In this document: positions 39,431-50,433 of the stretch, in pieces | Position numbering within the stretch: the stretch's first letter is position 1 | Layout of the letters: each line of letters starts with the position of its first letter | Source: DASRDU01 sp035560235 | Lineage (GTDB): Bacteria > Acidobacteriota > Blastocatellia > RBC074 | Direction: 5' to 3' | NCBI GenBank assembly: GCA_035560235.1 | Contig: DATMAG010000003.1 | Span: forward strand, 1 to 64,000 | Length of the DNA stretch: 64,000 bases | The notes under the pieces: model-generated | The model's database searches: none | The model's input: the letters and a program-made list of their open reading frames with translations, nothing else | What the model was told of the DNA's origin: nothing | Program-made: the position numbers and the translations under genes

Positions 39431-40534
39431 TCAGACAAGGCCGGGAATAAAGCGATAACGCACGCGCGCGCAGTATTCACTGTAAGCCGGATCAACCGCA
39501 GCCAGATGCCGCTCTTCGGTCAGCGCGCGCAGCGCATAGATCGCCGCCCAGACAATCAGCGGCAGCACCCGCGCCGGATTTGCGCCAGCCATGCAGATCG
39601 CAGCGAAGGTAATCAGCTTGAACGTGTAGGCCGGATGCCTGACGACTGCGTAAAAGCCCGTCGTCACCAGCCCGCGATGACACAGGTTCGAGAAATGAAC
39701 GCCCAGATTCAGCGTCGTGCAGGTAAAGAGCGTCATTGAAGTCAGGATCACCACTCGGAATCCGGTTTCGAGCCACGCGCTGCCGAAGCTGATGAATGGT
39801 GAAGTGTCGAGCGGAAAATATCCGCTCGTGACTGACTCAAAAGGTGGATAGCAAATCAGCGCGGCCAGCCAGCCCGTCAGTGTGAAATCAACTGAACGAA
39901 CCGTATTGCCGAGCGCGCGGCTTTCAATGGCATATCCCGTCGCTGCAACCGCCGTATCGAGAATCTCGATGCAGATGATCCAGCAGAAAAAGAAGCCCTC
40001 AAAGGTCAGCAGCTGCCGGGCGAAACCGGGCTGAGAGTATCGCGGCCACAGCACCGCAAACTGCGTCGCCACGACATTGACCATAAACGGAATGAAGAAA
40101 ATCTTGACCAGCCAGAACAGCAGACTCACCCGTTCCGCCGTCGGCAGGTTCAATCTTTCAGCCGATGCTCCGTTCGCCTGAAGCGCCACGCGAAGAAAAT
40201 GCTGCGCTGTTCTGATCGCTCCCTGCACTGCCCAGTAAGCGCGGTCGGCAAAGAGCGTCTCGCGTCCGGCCAGGCACATCACCAGGCTGCCGAGCCACTG
40301 CCCGCCGAAAATCACCAGCAGCGCCCACACTGTTTCGCGCCGCAGAAAGCTGCGGTAATAAGGCAGCGTGTAAATTGCGCCGAGACTCGCGCACAGCAGC
40401 GTCGCATATTTGAACCGCTGCCAGCGCGGAGCGTCAGGCGCGAGCGCCGGATCGAGCAGCGCGACCACGTTTTTTTCCGGTGAAGCTGACGCTGAGTCTG
40501 CCTGATAAGCGACTGCGGTTCCGGTTTGTGACAT
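39431..40534 (-). CDS. isoprenylcysteine carboxyl methyltransferase-like membrane protein
   Basis: 367 residues with six or more helices. The C-terminal 110 residues carry the ICMT/phospholipid-methyltransferase core: VVRHPAYTFKLITFAAICMA (RHPxY), then EERHLAAVDPAYSEYCARVR and YRFIPGL, which bind SAM and lipid in this superfamily. The N-terminal two thirds is a family-specific membrane region. Bacterial members methylate diverse small or lipid substrates; none can be named here. The gene precedes the GT39-like gene by 20 nt. An ATG at 40534 is used without an obvious ribosome site. Confidence 0.82.
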   Translation of the reverse strand: MSQTGTAVAYQADSASASPEKNVVALLDPALAPDAPRWQRFKYATLLCASLGAIYTLPYYRSFLRRETVWALLVIFGGQWLGSLVMCLAGRETLFADRAYWAVQGAIRTAQHFLRVALQANGASAERLNLPTAERVSLLFWLVKIFFIPFMVNVVATQFAVLWPRYSQPGFARQLLTFEGFFFCWIICIEILDTAVAATGYAIESRALGNTVRSVDFTLTGWLAALICYPPFESVTSGYFPLDTSPFISFGSAWLETGFRVVILTSMTLFTCTTLNLGVHFSNLCHRGLVTTGFYAVVRHPAYTFKLITFAAICMAGANPARVLPLIVWAAIYALRALTEERHLAAVDPAYSEYCARVRYRFIPGLV

Positions 40535-40584
40535 ACGGCTGAAGTCGTTGCTACAGGGTGCGACCTGCTTCCCCGAGGGAGTTG

Positions 40585-41421
40585 TTAGTTCAGATCACCC
40601 GGCCTGATTCCGGCATTGATGGCCTGACGGCGCAGTTCTTCGAGTTTCCTGGTGGTTTCGGCTTTCTTTTTCTGGATCTCTTCGAGCTTCTTCTGCTCTT
40701 CCTGCAGGGCGGTTTTCAGACGGCGGATGGCAAAGGCGTCGCTGGTGTTTGAAGTCCGGCCCTTTTCATCCACGCCGCCGGAGTTTTTGCGGATGCGGGT
40801 GTTGAGGTCGTTGATGCGCAACTGAATGACCTCCATTCTCTGGTCGGCATCGCGCAGTTCCTGAGCGAGTTCGGCCTGACGCGACTGGAAATAGCTCAGG
40901 TTCGGGCTGCCGTCGGGGAGTTTCGCTGAACCTTCAGTGAGCCTGTACTGCTTCTCTTTTCCTTCCTGCTTCAGCGCCTCAACTTCGGCCTGAGCCTGCT
41001 TCGCCTCTTCGCGCAGCGACTGCAACTGCCGCGACAACTGAGTCATTCGCGCGCTGATTTCATTGCCTGCGCCTGCATCCTTCGGCGTGGGATCGAACAG
41101 CTGATTGCGCAGCCGGGCAATCTCAAGCTCGACGCTGTCAGCGCGCCGTTCAAGCCCGGCGGCCTTCTCCTGCGCCTTGCTCAACCGGTCGTTCCAGTCG
41201 CTTTCGTCCTTCGACTGAGCCGGTGCGGCTGCAGTCTGAGCGGCGGGTTTGGCGAACTTTCCCTTTGCCGGTGCGGCTGTTTCGCCTGGTTCGGACGCAG
41301 CGTTCACATCCTCGCTCGTCAGCGTCGGAACCGCGCGCGGCCTTGACTGTGCCGGAGCGATGGTCAGCAGTCCGGCAGCCAGGCAAAGCGCAACTGAACA
41401 GTGTGTGATCTGATTTTTCAT
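40585..41421 (-). CDS. secreted coiled-coil protein
   Basis: 278 residues from the ATG at 41421, with CAGGAA about 7 nt upstream. A signal peptide (SVALCLAAGLLTIAPAQS) leads into an Ala/Pro-rich linker. Then comes a long charged coiled coil from about residue 80 to the end (ISARMTQLSRQLQSLREEAK, LKTALQEEQKKLEEIQKKKA). No enzymatic motif is visible. Conserved-looking YFQSRQAELAQELRDADQRM might be a dimer interface. It lies between the pilin and the methyltransferase-like gene, and a terminator separates it from pilA. A structural or assembly role in the envelope is inferred. Confidence 0.8.
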   Translation of the reverse strand: MKNQITHCSVALCLAAGLLTIAPAQSRPRAVPTLTSEDVNAASEPGETAAPAKGKFAKPAAQTAAAPAQSKDESDWNDRLSKAQEKAAGLERRADSVELEIARLRNQLFDPTPKDAGAGNEISARMTQLSRQLQSLREEAKQAQAEVEALKQEGKEKQYRLTEGSAKLPDGSPNLSYFQSRQAELAQELRDADQRMEVIQLRINDLNTRIRKNSGGVDEKGRTSNTSDAFAIRRLKTALQEEQKKLEEIQKKKAETTRKLEELRRQAINAGIRPGDLN

Positions 41422-41438
41422 GGCTGATTCCTGAAATG

Positions 41439-41469
41439 GCAAAAGGGAGCAGAGTCTTGCGCTCTGCTC
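41439..41469 (-). terminator. intrinsic terminator of the pilin gene
   Basis: On the minus strand a 10-bp stem (gggagcagag at 41443-41452 with ctctgctccc at 41460-41469) with a 7-nt loop is followed by TTTT (41442-41439). It lies 32 nt after the pilin stop, as expected for a highly expressed pilin. It would separate the pilin transcript from the coiled-coil gene downstream. Confidence 0.8.
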
Positions 41470-41500
41470 CCGGTCAGGCTGAACCTGTGAAGTTCCGCGT

Positions 41501-41986
41501 TTAGCTGCCGCTTGAGCTGCTGACTGTGCCGTAGCCCGTCCAGCCCTGAATCGTCGCGCGCGCGGCGGCGCCGGTCAGCGGAGTGGCGTTGACATACTCC
41601 CTCAGCGCGCCGTCTTCGATTGCGCCAAAATCGCGAGTGCCTGATCCGGCAGTGGCGCGATAAGCGGTCACCGCATACTGCGTGGCAGACGGTGTCTGTT
41701 CAGCATAAACGTAACCGGACTTCGGTGAAGTGGTCGTGCTGGCGGTCGTGAACGAACTGTCAATGTTACCTGCCGACACAAGCTGAGCGAGTGTGCCGTA
41801 GGTGTTGTTTGAGTTCGCGTATGAGAACTGGCCGCTGATGATGGTGCGCATGTTGCCAGCCGTTGCTGATTCGTTGGCTGAACGACGGGCATTGAGCAGG
41901 TTCGGAATCGCAATCGCCGCGATGATGCCGATGATCGCCACGACGATCAGCAGTTCGATAAGTGAGAAACCCTTCTGCTTTTTCAT
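41501..41986 (-). CDS. pilA: type IV pilin, PilA-like
   Basis: 161 residues from the ATG at 41986, with AGAGGAGA 9 nt upstream; the longer frame to 42100 is leader. The prepilin signal is short (MKKQKG) and cut before F in GFSLIELLIVVAIIGIIAAI; Glu5 of the mature protein is present. The head is about 110 residues, Ser/Thr/Ala-rich, with no cysteines, resembling small pilins of Acidobacteria, Geobacter and Myxococcus. No pilus assembly genes (pilBTCQ) lie in the window. A perfect-looking sigma-54 promoter lies about 110 nt upstream. Confidence 0.93.
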   Translation of the reverse strand: MKKQKGFSLIELLIVVAIIGIIAAIAIPNLLNARRSANESATAGNMRTIISGQFSYANSNNTYGTLAQLVSAGNIDSSFTTASTTTSPKSGYVYAEQTPSATQYAVTAYRATAGSGTRDFGAIEDGALREYVNATPLTGAAARATIQGWTGYGTVSSSSGS

Positions 41987-42096
41987 TTGTTGTGTCTCCT
42001 CTGGATCCGGTTTGAGCGTCGTGGTCTGGTGACACCGAACGCTGTTTACAATAACTCTTGAAGCCGCTGCCTTGCCGCTTCCGGCTCCTCGTTTGA

Positions 42097-42111
42097 GCAA
42101 GCCCGGTGCCA
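42097..42111 (-). promoter_or_regulatory. sigma-54 (RpoN) promoter of pilA
   Basis: The minus strand reads TGGCAC, five bases, TTGC (42111 to 42097), an exact match to the -24/-12 consensus with correct spacing. Transcription would begin near 42086 and give a 5' leader of about 100 nt before the pilin ATG. RpoN-controlled pilA with a PilR-type activator is known in Geobacter, Myxococcus and Pseudomonas; the activator is not encoded in this window. Confidence 0.8.
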
Positions 42112-42421
42112 GAGCAGAGAGTCATTGCGATCGCGCAGCTAAGCATCTGAAACCACAGACAGATGAGTTCCATACGAAAACCGCTTGTCGCCACGCCGGA
42201 AAACACCGGGTGACAAAATCCGGCAAAAAAACCTCCCGATATTTTGTCAGAGACCGGAAAATGCAGGTGAACTGCGCTCGCAACCTTCAAAGTGAACGAT
42301 CTGTCTCCATCGGGAGCGGGACGCTCGCGCTCCCGGTGAAGTGCCCCCGAAAAAATCATGCTGCGAAAGGAAGTGTGTGCTGTGTATGATAGCGCCTCGC
42401 GCCCTGCAGGTTTGCATCCCC
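42112..42421. other. pilA upstream region with inverted repeats
   Basis: No gene is supported. The interval lies between divergent genes. It has two inverted repeats: tgacaaaat (42211-42219) with attttgtca (42241-42249), and cgggagcg (42311-42318) with cgctcccg (42328-42335). The first is about 100-150 nt upstream of the sigma-54 promoter, the distance at which enhancer-binding activators such as PilR usually bind. Confidence 0.45.
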
Positions 42422-44647
42422 ATGAAGTCTTCACCTTTGCAAGTACGCGCTGCGGCTCAGAGTTCCCGCACCGCTTCTGCTGTCAGCCTTTCAGCGACTG
42501 GTTTCAATCTGCTCTTCCTCGCCGGAATGATCGGCCTCGCCGCTGTCTTCATTTCATATCGTGAAGCAGACCTCGGCAGGCTTCCGGCGTTGACCGGGGC
42601 ATTCGTCACTTCACTGATTCACGAAAGACTTTGCGATCCGGCCCTGGCTGTGCAGAGTCTGACCGGCGCAGTCGTCGCGCTGCTGATCGTGCTGTCGTGG
42701 TATGGAGCAGGCGAGCTGATCGTTTCGCTCTGCCGTCGCCTGTTTGCTGAAGCATCAGCGAGTGAAACTGAGGCTGTCGTTTCGCCTGCGCTGGAACTTG
42801 CCCGCAGGTGCGCTTATGGCGCAGGGCTGTGGTCACTGCTCTGGTTTATCCTGGGATTGTGCGGCCTCTATCGCAGGCTGGTGGCAGCAGCCGCGCTCGC
42901 CTGCGGTCTGGCGCTGTTTGCCGGATCATTCAGATCAGCCTGGATTCGTCGCCTCGCTGCTGCTGATGAAGCTGAAAGGGAATCCCGATCAGGCTGGCTG
43001 TTTCGCGTGGCCGTCGTGATCACGCTCATTCCGGTTCTGCTGGCGCTGCTGGCCGCGCTGGCTCCGCCGACCGGCAAGGATGCGCTGATCTATCACCTCG
43101 CCCTGCCCAAAGCCTTTCTGGCCGCAGGCGGGCTGACTGACGTGCCGGACAACATCGCCGCTTATTACGCGCTCGGCGTTGAGATGAACGGAGTGTGGGC
43201 GCTGCTCGTCGGCGGCATCTTCAATCCGCGAATTGCTGAAGCAGCCTTCGGCGCGATGACCTTCACCTTTTACCCGCTGCTGCTTGCGATGGTTTACGGC
43301 TGGGCGCGTGAACTCAGGCTCAGCAGGGCCGAAGCCCTGACTGCCGCCGCGATGATGGCAGCCATCCCGACGGCGTGGCTTTCGGCCTCGACCGGATACA
43401 CCGACCTGGCGCTGACGCTCTATCTGGCGCTGACGATTCACGCCGCTGCCCGCTGGTGGCTGACGGCGCACCCGCTAAATCTGGCCTGGCTCGCGCTGGC
43501 GCTCGGCTGCGCGCTGACGATCAAGCTGATCGCCGTTTTTGCAGTCTTCCCGCTGCTGCTGCTCTTTCTCTTCAGGGCGCGGCAGGCGCAGGATCAGGCG
43601 CCCGCTGTCAGGCGGATTCTCTGGTCAGGAACGCTCGCGCTCTCGGCGGCCAGCCTGCTCGGCAGTCAGTGGTATCTGCGCAACTGGATTCGCACGGGCA
43701 GCCCGATCTTTCCTTTTTATCTCAATCTCTGGAAAGGCAGCGCGCCGGGCTGGGACGCCACGCGGTCGCAGATGTATTCGGTCTTTCTGTCGAGTTACGG
43801 TGGTTTTCCGAAAGGCCTCACGGATTATCTGCTCGCGCCGTTTCGCGTCTCGCTGACCGCACAGCCCGAATCGTTTGCTGATTACGACGGCGTGCTGGGC
43901 ATCTCATTTCTGCTCGGCCTGCCGCTGCTCGCGCTCGCGCTGCACTGTGCGGCATTGAGCGTCGAACTGAAGGTTGCGGTTTTCTTTTCTGCCGCGCTCT
44001 TTGTGTGCTGGCTTTTTTCAAGCGAGCAGTTGCGCTTTCTGCTCCCGGCGCTGCCCGGACTTTCAGTGGCAATCGTGGCTGCCGCCGCGACTCTGAGCAG
44101 GCGCGAGGAGCGACCGTCTCAGACCGGTCTGACTCACTGGATGCTGCTGGCAGGCGCGCTTCCCGGCTTGCTGGTCTGTGCGGCCTGGTTTCTTGAAAGG
44201 AATCCGCTGCGTGTCGTCCTCGGCGGCGAATCGCAGGCGGGTTATCTGACCGGGCAGCTCGATTATTACCCGTATTATGAACTCGTGAATTCGCAGCTTC
44301 CGGCTGATGCCCGCGTCTGGCTCATCAACCTGCGCCGCGACAGTTACCACCTTGAGCGGCCCTTCTTTTCTGATTATCTGTTTGAGGATTACACGCTGAC
44401 GCGGGATGTGAGGGAAGCGAAGGATCTGCCGGAACTGCGCGCCCGCGCGCGAGCCAGGGGAATCACTCACCTGCTCCTGCGTCACGACGTGCTGCTCGAT
44501 TATGCGCGCTCACCCGTGGTGAACGATAAACTTCCGGAGGCTGAGAACCGGCAGAAGATGGATCTGCTGAAATCGTTTCTGACCGAAGGAACCAGAATCA
44601 TCCGCAGCGATCAGAAATTCATGCTGATCGAACTGCCACGAGCCTGA
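42422..44647 (+). CDS. GT39/GT-C-like polytopic membrane protein
   Basis: About 741 residues from the ATG at 42422. An in-frame ATG at 42386 (MIAPRALQV) is an alternative, with AAGGAAG 13 nt upstream. Around fourteen helices are seen. LAPPTGKDALIYHLALPKAF is the catalytic DxxxYH-type loop of GT-C enzymes, and LSASTGYTDLALTLYLALTI and RNWIRTGSPIFPFYLNLWKG follow. The last 150 residues are soluble (VWLINLRRDSYHLERPFFSD). A polyprenyl-linked sugar transferase is likely. It ends before the 9-nt-period hairpin and converges on the Gfo/Idh gene. Confidence 0.83.
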   Translation: MKSSPLQVRAAAQSSRTASAVSLSATGFNLLFLAGMIGLAAVFISYREADLGRLPALTGAFVTSLIHERLCDPALAVQSLTGAVVALLIVLSWYGAGELIVSLCRRLFAEASASETEAVVSPALELARRCAYGAGLWSLLWFILGLCGLYRRLVAAAALACGLALFAGSFRSAWIRRLAAADEAERESRSGWLFRVAVVITLIPVLLALLAALAPPTGKDALIYHLALPKAFLAAGGLTDVPDNIAAYYALGVEMNGVWALLVGGIFNPRIAEAAFGAMTFTFYPLLLAMVYGWARELRLSRAEALTAAAMMAAIPTAWLSASTGYTDLALTLYLALTIHAAARWWLTAHPLNLAWLALALGCALTIKLIAVFAVFPLLLLFLFRARQAQDQAPAVRRILWSGTLALSAASLLGSQWYLRNWIRTGSPIFPFYLNLWKGSAPGWDATRSQMYSVFLSSYGGFPKGLTDYLLAPFRVSLTAQPESFADYDGVLGISFLLGLPLLALALHCAALSVELKVAVFFSAALFVCWLFSSEQLRFLLPALPGLSVAIVAAAATLSRREERPSQTGLTHWMLLAGALPGLLVCAAWFLERNPLRVVLGGESQAGYLTGQLDYYPYYELVNSQLPADARVWLINLRRDSYHLERPFFSDYLFEDYTLTRDVREAKDLPELRARARARGITHLLLRHDVLLDYARSPVVNDKLPEAENRQKMDLLKSFLTEGTRIIRSDQKFMLIELPRA

Positions 44648-44679
44648 TTCCCCTGGAAGCGCGAGCGCAAAAGCAGGCG

Positions 44680-44782
44680 GAGAGATGACGGAACAAACGG
44701 AAATAACGAAACAGACGGAAAGTACAAAGTGTCAGGACTTGTTTCGTTTGTTCCGTTCTTTTCGTCTGTTCCGTCATCTCTC
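44680..44782. repeat. 9-nt-period inverted repeat, possible bidirectional terminator
   Basis: Arms gagagatgacggaaca (44680-44695) and tgttccgtcatctctc (44767-44782) are perfectly complementary over 16 bp. Both arms continue inwards as 9-nt units of the form nnnACGRAA (atgacggaa, caaacggaa, ataacgaaa, cagacggaa on the left; the complement on the right), so the pairing extends imperfectly to about 44 bp per arm. It lies between two convergent genes and could act as a terminator, but no T-run is present. Confidence 0.8.
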
Positions 44783-44795
44783 TGTTGATTGCAGT

Positions 44796-46034
44796 TCAGG
44801 CGAGGTCGCCGTTGAACTTCACATCCCACTTCGCGTCTGATTTGACCAGCCTGTCCCAGGTCATCTCCCTGCCGCTGTAAGCCGCCGTCCGGCCCAGGAT
44901 CACGCTCAGCGTGGATTCAGCGCCCTGCTCTGCCTGGTTGTCGAATCTGCCGTTTTTGATGCCTTCGACAAAGGCCTTCACCTTGTCAGCCACTGACGTG
45001 GCCATCGCTGAGGTCGTGCCTGAATCCCACTTCTCGCCATTATTGAAGCTGATGAAGACAGGCCCGCCCTGATGCGATTCTGACGCGCCCTTCGTGCCGA
45101 AGAAGCGTTCACCCGAATCGCGGTAGCCCTTGTTCCTGAACTGATTCGAATTGAAGCTGATCTTCACATCGCCCGGATAAACGAAGGTCATGATGTAATG
45201 ATCCCACACGTCGCCGACATCCTTGCGCACGATGCGCCCGCCCGTTCCCATCGCCTTCACGGGATGCGTTTTCATCACCCAGTTGACGCAGTCAATGATG
45301 TGAATGTTCTGCTCGACCAGAATGTCGCCCGAGAGCGCCCGGTCAAAGACCCAGTTGCGCAGCCGCGCTTCCATCTCTGACATGCCGGGCTTTGCCTTGC
45401 GGTCGAGATCGTTCGTGTAATAGAACGTCTGACCAAGCACCACGTCACCCATTTCACCGGCGTGAATCTTTTCAACCATCTGGCGGTAAGGTTCGGCATA
45501 ACGCTTCTGAAAGCCGACGTGAATGCTGACCTTGCCGTTGTACTGCTGCCCGGCTTTGATCACGCGCTTGCAGCCGTGAACATCGGTGGCAACGGGTTTT
45601 TCAAGATAGACGTGTTTGCCTGCGGCCAGTGCAGCCTCGAAATGATCGGGATGAAAATATGGCGGGCTGGTCACCAGCACAATGTCCACATCCTTCGACT
45701 GCACCAGTTTTTCATAAGCTTTCATGCCCTTGAAAATATTCGCTGACGGAATCTTCGCATAGTTTTTTTCTTCAGCGATTTTGTCGAACCGGTCGCGGGT
45801 TTCGGTCAGCCGGTCATCAAAGAGATCCATCAGCGCCGTCACGCGCGTGTCGGTGTGCCTGACAAACTGCCCGCCGACCTCGTTGCCGCGCCCGCCGCAG
45901 CCGATGATGCCGAGGCCGGGCGAGGAATTGGCGGGCGTGCCGAAAACAGAGGCTGCCGGAATGAACATCAGGCCCGCTCCGGTAGCAGTTGCAGCTTTGA
46001 CGAATCTGCGGCGCTCAGTATTCTGCTTTTTCAT
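44796..46034 (-). CDS. Tat-exported Gfo/Idh/MocA family oxidoreductase
   Basis: 412 residues; GGAGG 7-8 nt before ATG. The twin-arginine signal is RRRFVKAATATGAGLMFIPA. The NAD(P)-binding Rossmann domain follows (LGIIGCGGRGNEVGGQFVRH), then the family marker HVYLEKPVATDVHGCKR (EKP) and HVGFQKRYAEPYRQM. The C-terminal alpha/beta domain has VEQNIHIIDCVNWVM with the catalytic His/Asp pair. It probably oxidises or isomerises a sugar outside the cytoplasm, possibly with tightly bound cofactor. Exported members are abundant in Planctomycetes and Acidobacteria. No sugar-degradation partner is adjacent. Confidence 0.9.
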   Translation of the reverse strand: MKKQNTERRRFVKAATATGAGLMFIPAASVFGTPANSSPGLGIIGCGGRGNEVGGQFVRHTDTRVTALMDLFDDRLTETRDRFDKIAEEKNYAKIPSANIFKGMKAYEKLVQSKDVDIVLVTSPPYFHPDHFEAALAAGKHVYLEKPVATDVHGCKRVIKAGQQYNGKVSIHVGFQKRYAEPYRQMVEKIHAGEMGDVVLGQTFYYTNDLDRKAKPGMSEMEARLRNWVFDRALSGDILVEQNIHIIDCVNWVMKTHPVKAMGTGGRIVRKDVGDVWDHYIMTFVYPGDVKISFNSNQFRNKGYRDSGERFFGTKGASESHQGGPVFISFNNGEKWDSGTTSAMATSVADKVKAFVEGIKNGRFDNQAEQGAESTLSVILGRTAAYSGREMTWDRLVKSDAKWDVKFNGDLA

Positions 46035-46093
46035 TTCAGTCCTCCGTAAGATGAAGATTGCGAGTAGTGAATCAGCGGGCAGGAGACTTCGCT

Positions 46094-46120
46094 AATGAAC
46101 ACGAATGTTCACGAATGAAA
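46094..46120. repeat. decamer repeat of the CATTCGTG family
   Basis: On the minus strand the stretch reads as decamers ending in CATTCGTG (nearly two exact, one degenerate: AATGAACACG, AATGTTCACG, AATGAAAGAC on plus). gaaca/tgttc can form a small stem. The same motif forms the stem of the terminator at 1422-1483, and the 12-mer AATGAACACGAA recurs at 50239-50250. Confidence 0.65.
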
Positions 46121-46243
46121 GACCCGCGATGGTCTGCTGGTCATTCCATTTCGTTCTGATGCGTGTGCCTTCGCGGCTGAATTCCTCTTCTCTGATCACC
46201 ACCAGTTTGTGTTGCTGGTCAGATTATTTTCTGAGTTGAATGA

Positions 46244-46798
46244 TTACTGGCTGACCAGCGGGTTGATGGCAGCGTCAAACTCCTCGTAGCTTTTGCCGCC
46301 GATCAGTTTGCTTTTGAGATTGCCTGTGCGGTCAAACAGAAAGTTTGTCGGCACGACACCTTCCCAGGACTTATCCATCACACTGACGAATTTTTCCGGG
46401 TCGTCTTCGTTCTGCAAATAGTTAATGAAATCGGAAAGCTGTTTCTGCGCAAAGGGCCTGACCTTTGTCTCCAGATCTTCGAGGTCGTCGAAGGAAACAG
46501 CGATGACCGTGAATTTTTTGTCCCTGTATTTCTGCTGCACGCGGGCGATGTCGGGCAATTCCCTGAGACAGGGCTTGCACCACGTGGCCCAGAGGTTGAC
46601 GAGTACAACCTCACCGCGATGACTTTCAAGCACGCTGCGGAATTCGGCAGCGCCAATCGGTTCGACCGTCTTCGGCCTGAGCAGTTCGGCCCGCACCTGG
46701 GCAGCCTGCTGACTGCCGTTACTTCTCGTCGCCATGCCACAACCAGCCAGCAATGCCGCGCAAACCGTACTCAGAAATAATTTCCGGAATCTGATCAT
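46244..46798 (-). CDS. TlpA-like thioredoxin-fold lipoprotein
   Basis: 184 residues from the ATG at 46798; the ATG at 46816 has its AGGA too close. A lipobox LLAGC (FLSTVCAALLAGCG) makes it a lipoprotein. The redoxin domain has VVLVNLWATWCKPCLRELPD with the WCxPC active site at about 72-76 and VISVSFDDLEDLE-like phrases. A cis-proline lies in the VPTNFLFDRTGN segment. It is probably a membrane-bound thiol reductase that keeps cytochrome c or other exported thiols reduced. It is not linked to cytochrome c maturation genes here. Confidence 0.9.
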   Translation of the reverse strand: MIRFRKLFLSTVCAALLAGCGMATRSNGSQQAAQVRAELLRPKTVEPIGAAEFRSVLESHRGEVVLVNLWATWCKPCLRELPDIARVQQKYRDKKFTVIAVSFDDLEDLETKVRPFAQKQLSDFINYLQNEDDPEKFVSVMDKSWEGVVPTNFLFDRTGNLKSKLIGGKSYEEFDAAINPLVSQ

Positions 46799-47029
46799 AC
46801 CAGCCTCACTTGTCATTTCCTGCTGTTCGCCCCTCCAGGCTTTCCGATGAATCTGTCCTGACGGATGGCTGAATCATCGGCAACACGGGCCGGAATATCA
46901 AGTGATCTGATTGAAAGCGAGGAACTGAAACTGCGTTTTGATAATCACCCGTCCGCGGAGCGGACAGGAAAAACTTCTGAAGCCCGTCCTACTCCAGTTC
47001 CGCAGACACGAAAGACTTCTGAAGCCGTC

Positions 47030-50197
<3,168 letters not shown>

Positions 50198-50285
50198 GGA
50201 AAATTTCAGGCAGTGGCAAGGTCAGCCAGGCTGCCCTGAATGAACACGAAACAAAGCAGGCTGGTGAGACTCGATCCTGACAACG

Positions 50286-50382
50286 TTCTCAATTCTCAAT
50301 TCCGCATTCTCCATTCCTTTGCAGAGAACAATGAACTGTCAGCTTCTCTCCGGGAAGGAATGGCGAATGCAGAATTGAGAAT
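50286..50382. repeat. inverted pair of heptamer arrays
   Basis: Left arm 50286-50320 is five heptamers (ttctcaa, ttctcaa, ttccgca, ttctcca, ttccttt). The right arm near 50352-50382 reads on the opposite strand as attctca, attctgc, attcgcc, attcctt. The arms are imperfect complements separated by about 35 nt. The structure sits in the czcB-czcA gap and could fold as a long hairpin on the czc transcript. Confidence 0.75.
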
Positions 50383-50433
50383 GTGCCCTGGATCGTGCCG
50401 GTTCGTGTGCCTTCGTGGCCGCCTTGCGCTCTT

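Noticed and set aside
41987..42100. 38-codon N-terminal extension of the pilin frame
   Set aside because: It would place the prepilin cleavage motif internally, reaches into the sigma-54 promoter, and the ATG at 41986 has an excellent ribosome site.
46951..46965. Hairpin gtccgc-gga-gcggac after czcA as terminator
   Set aside because: Only 6-9 bp and no T-run on the czcA strand; not enough to call a terminator.
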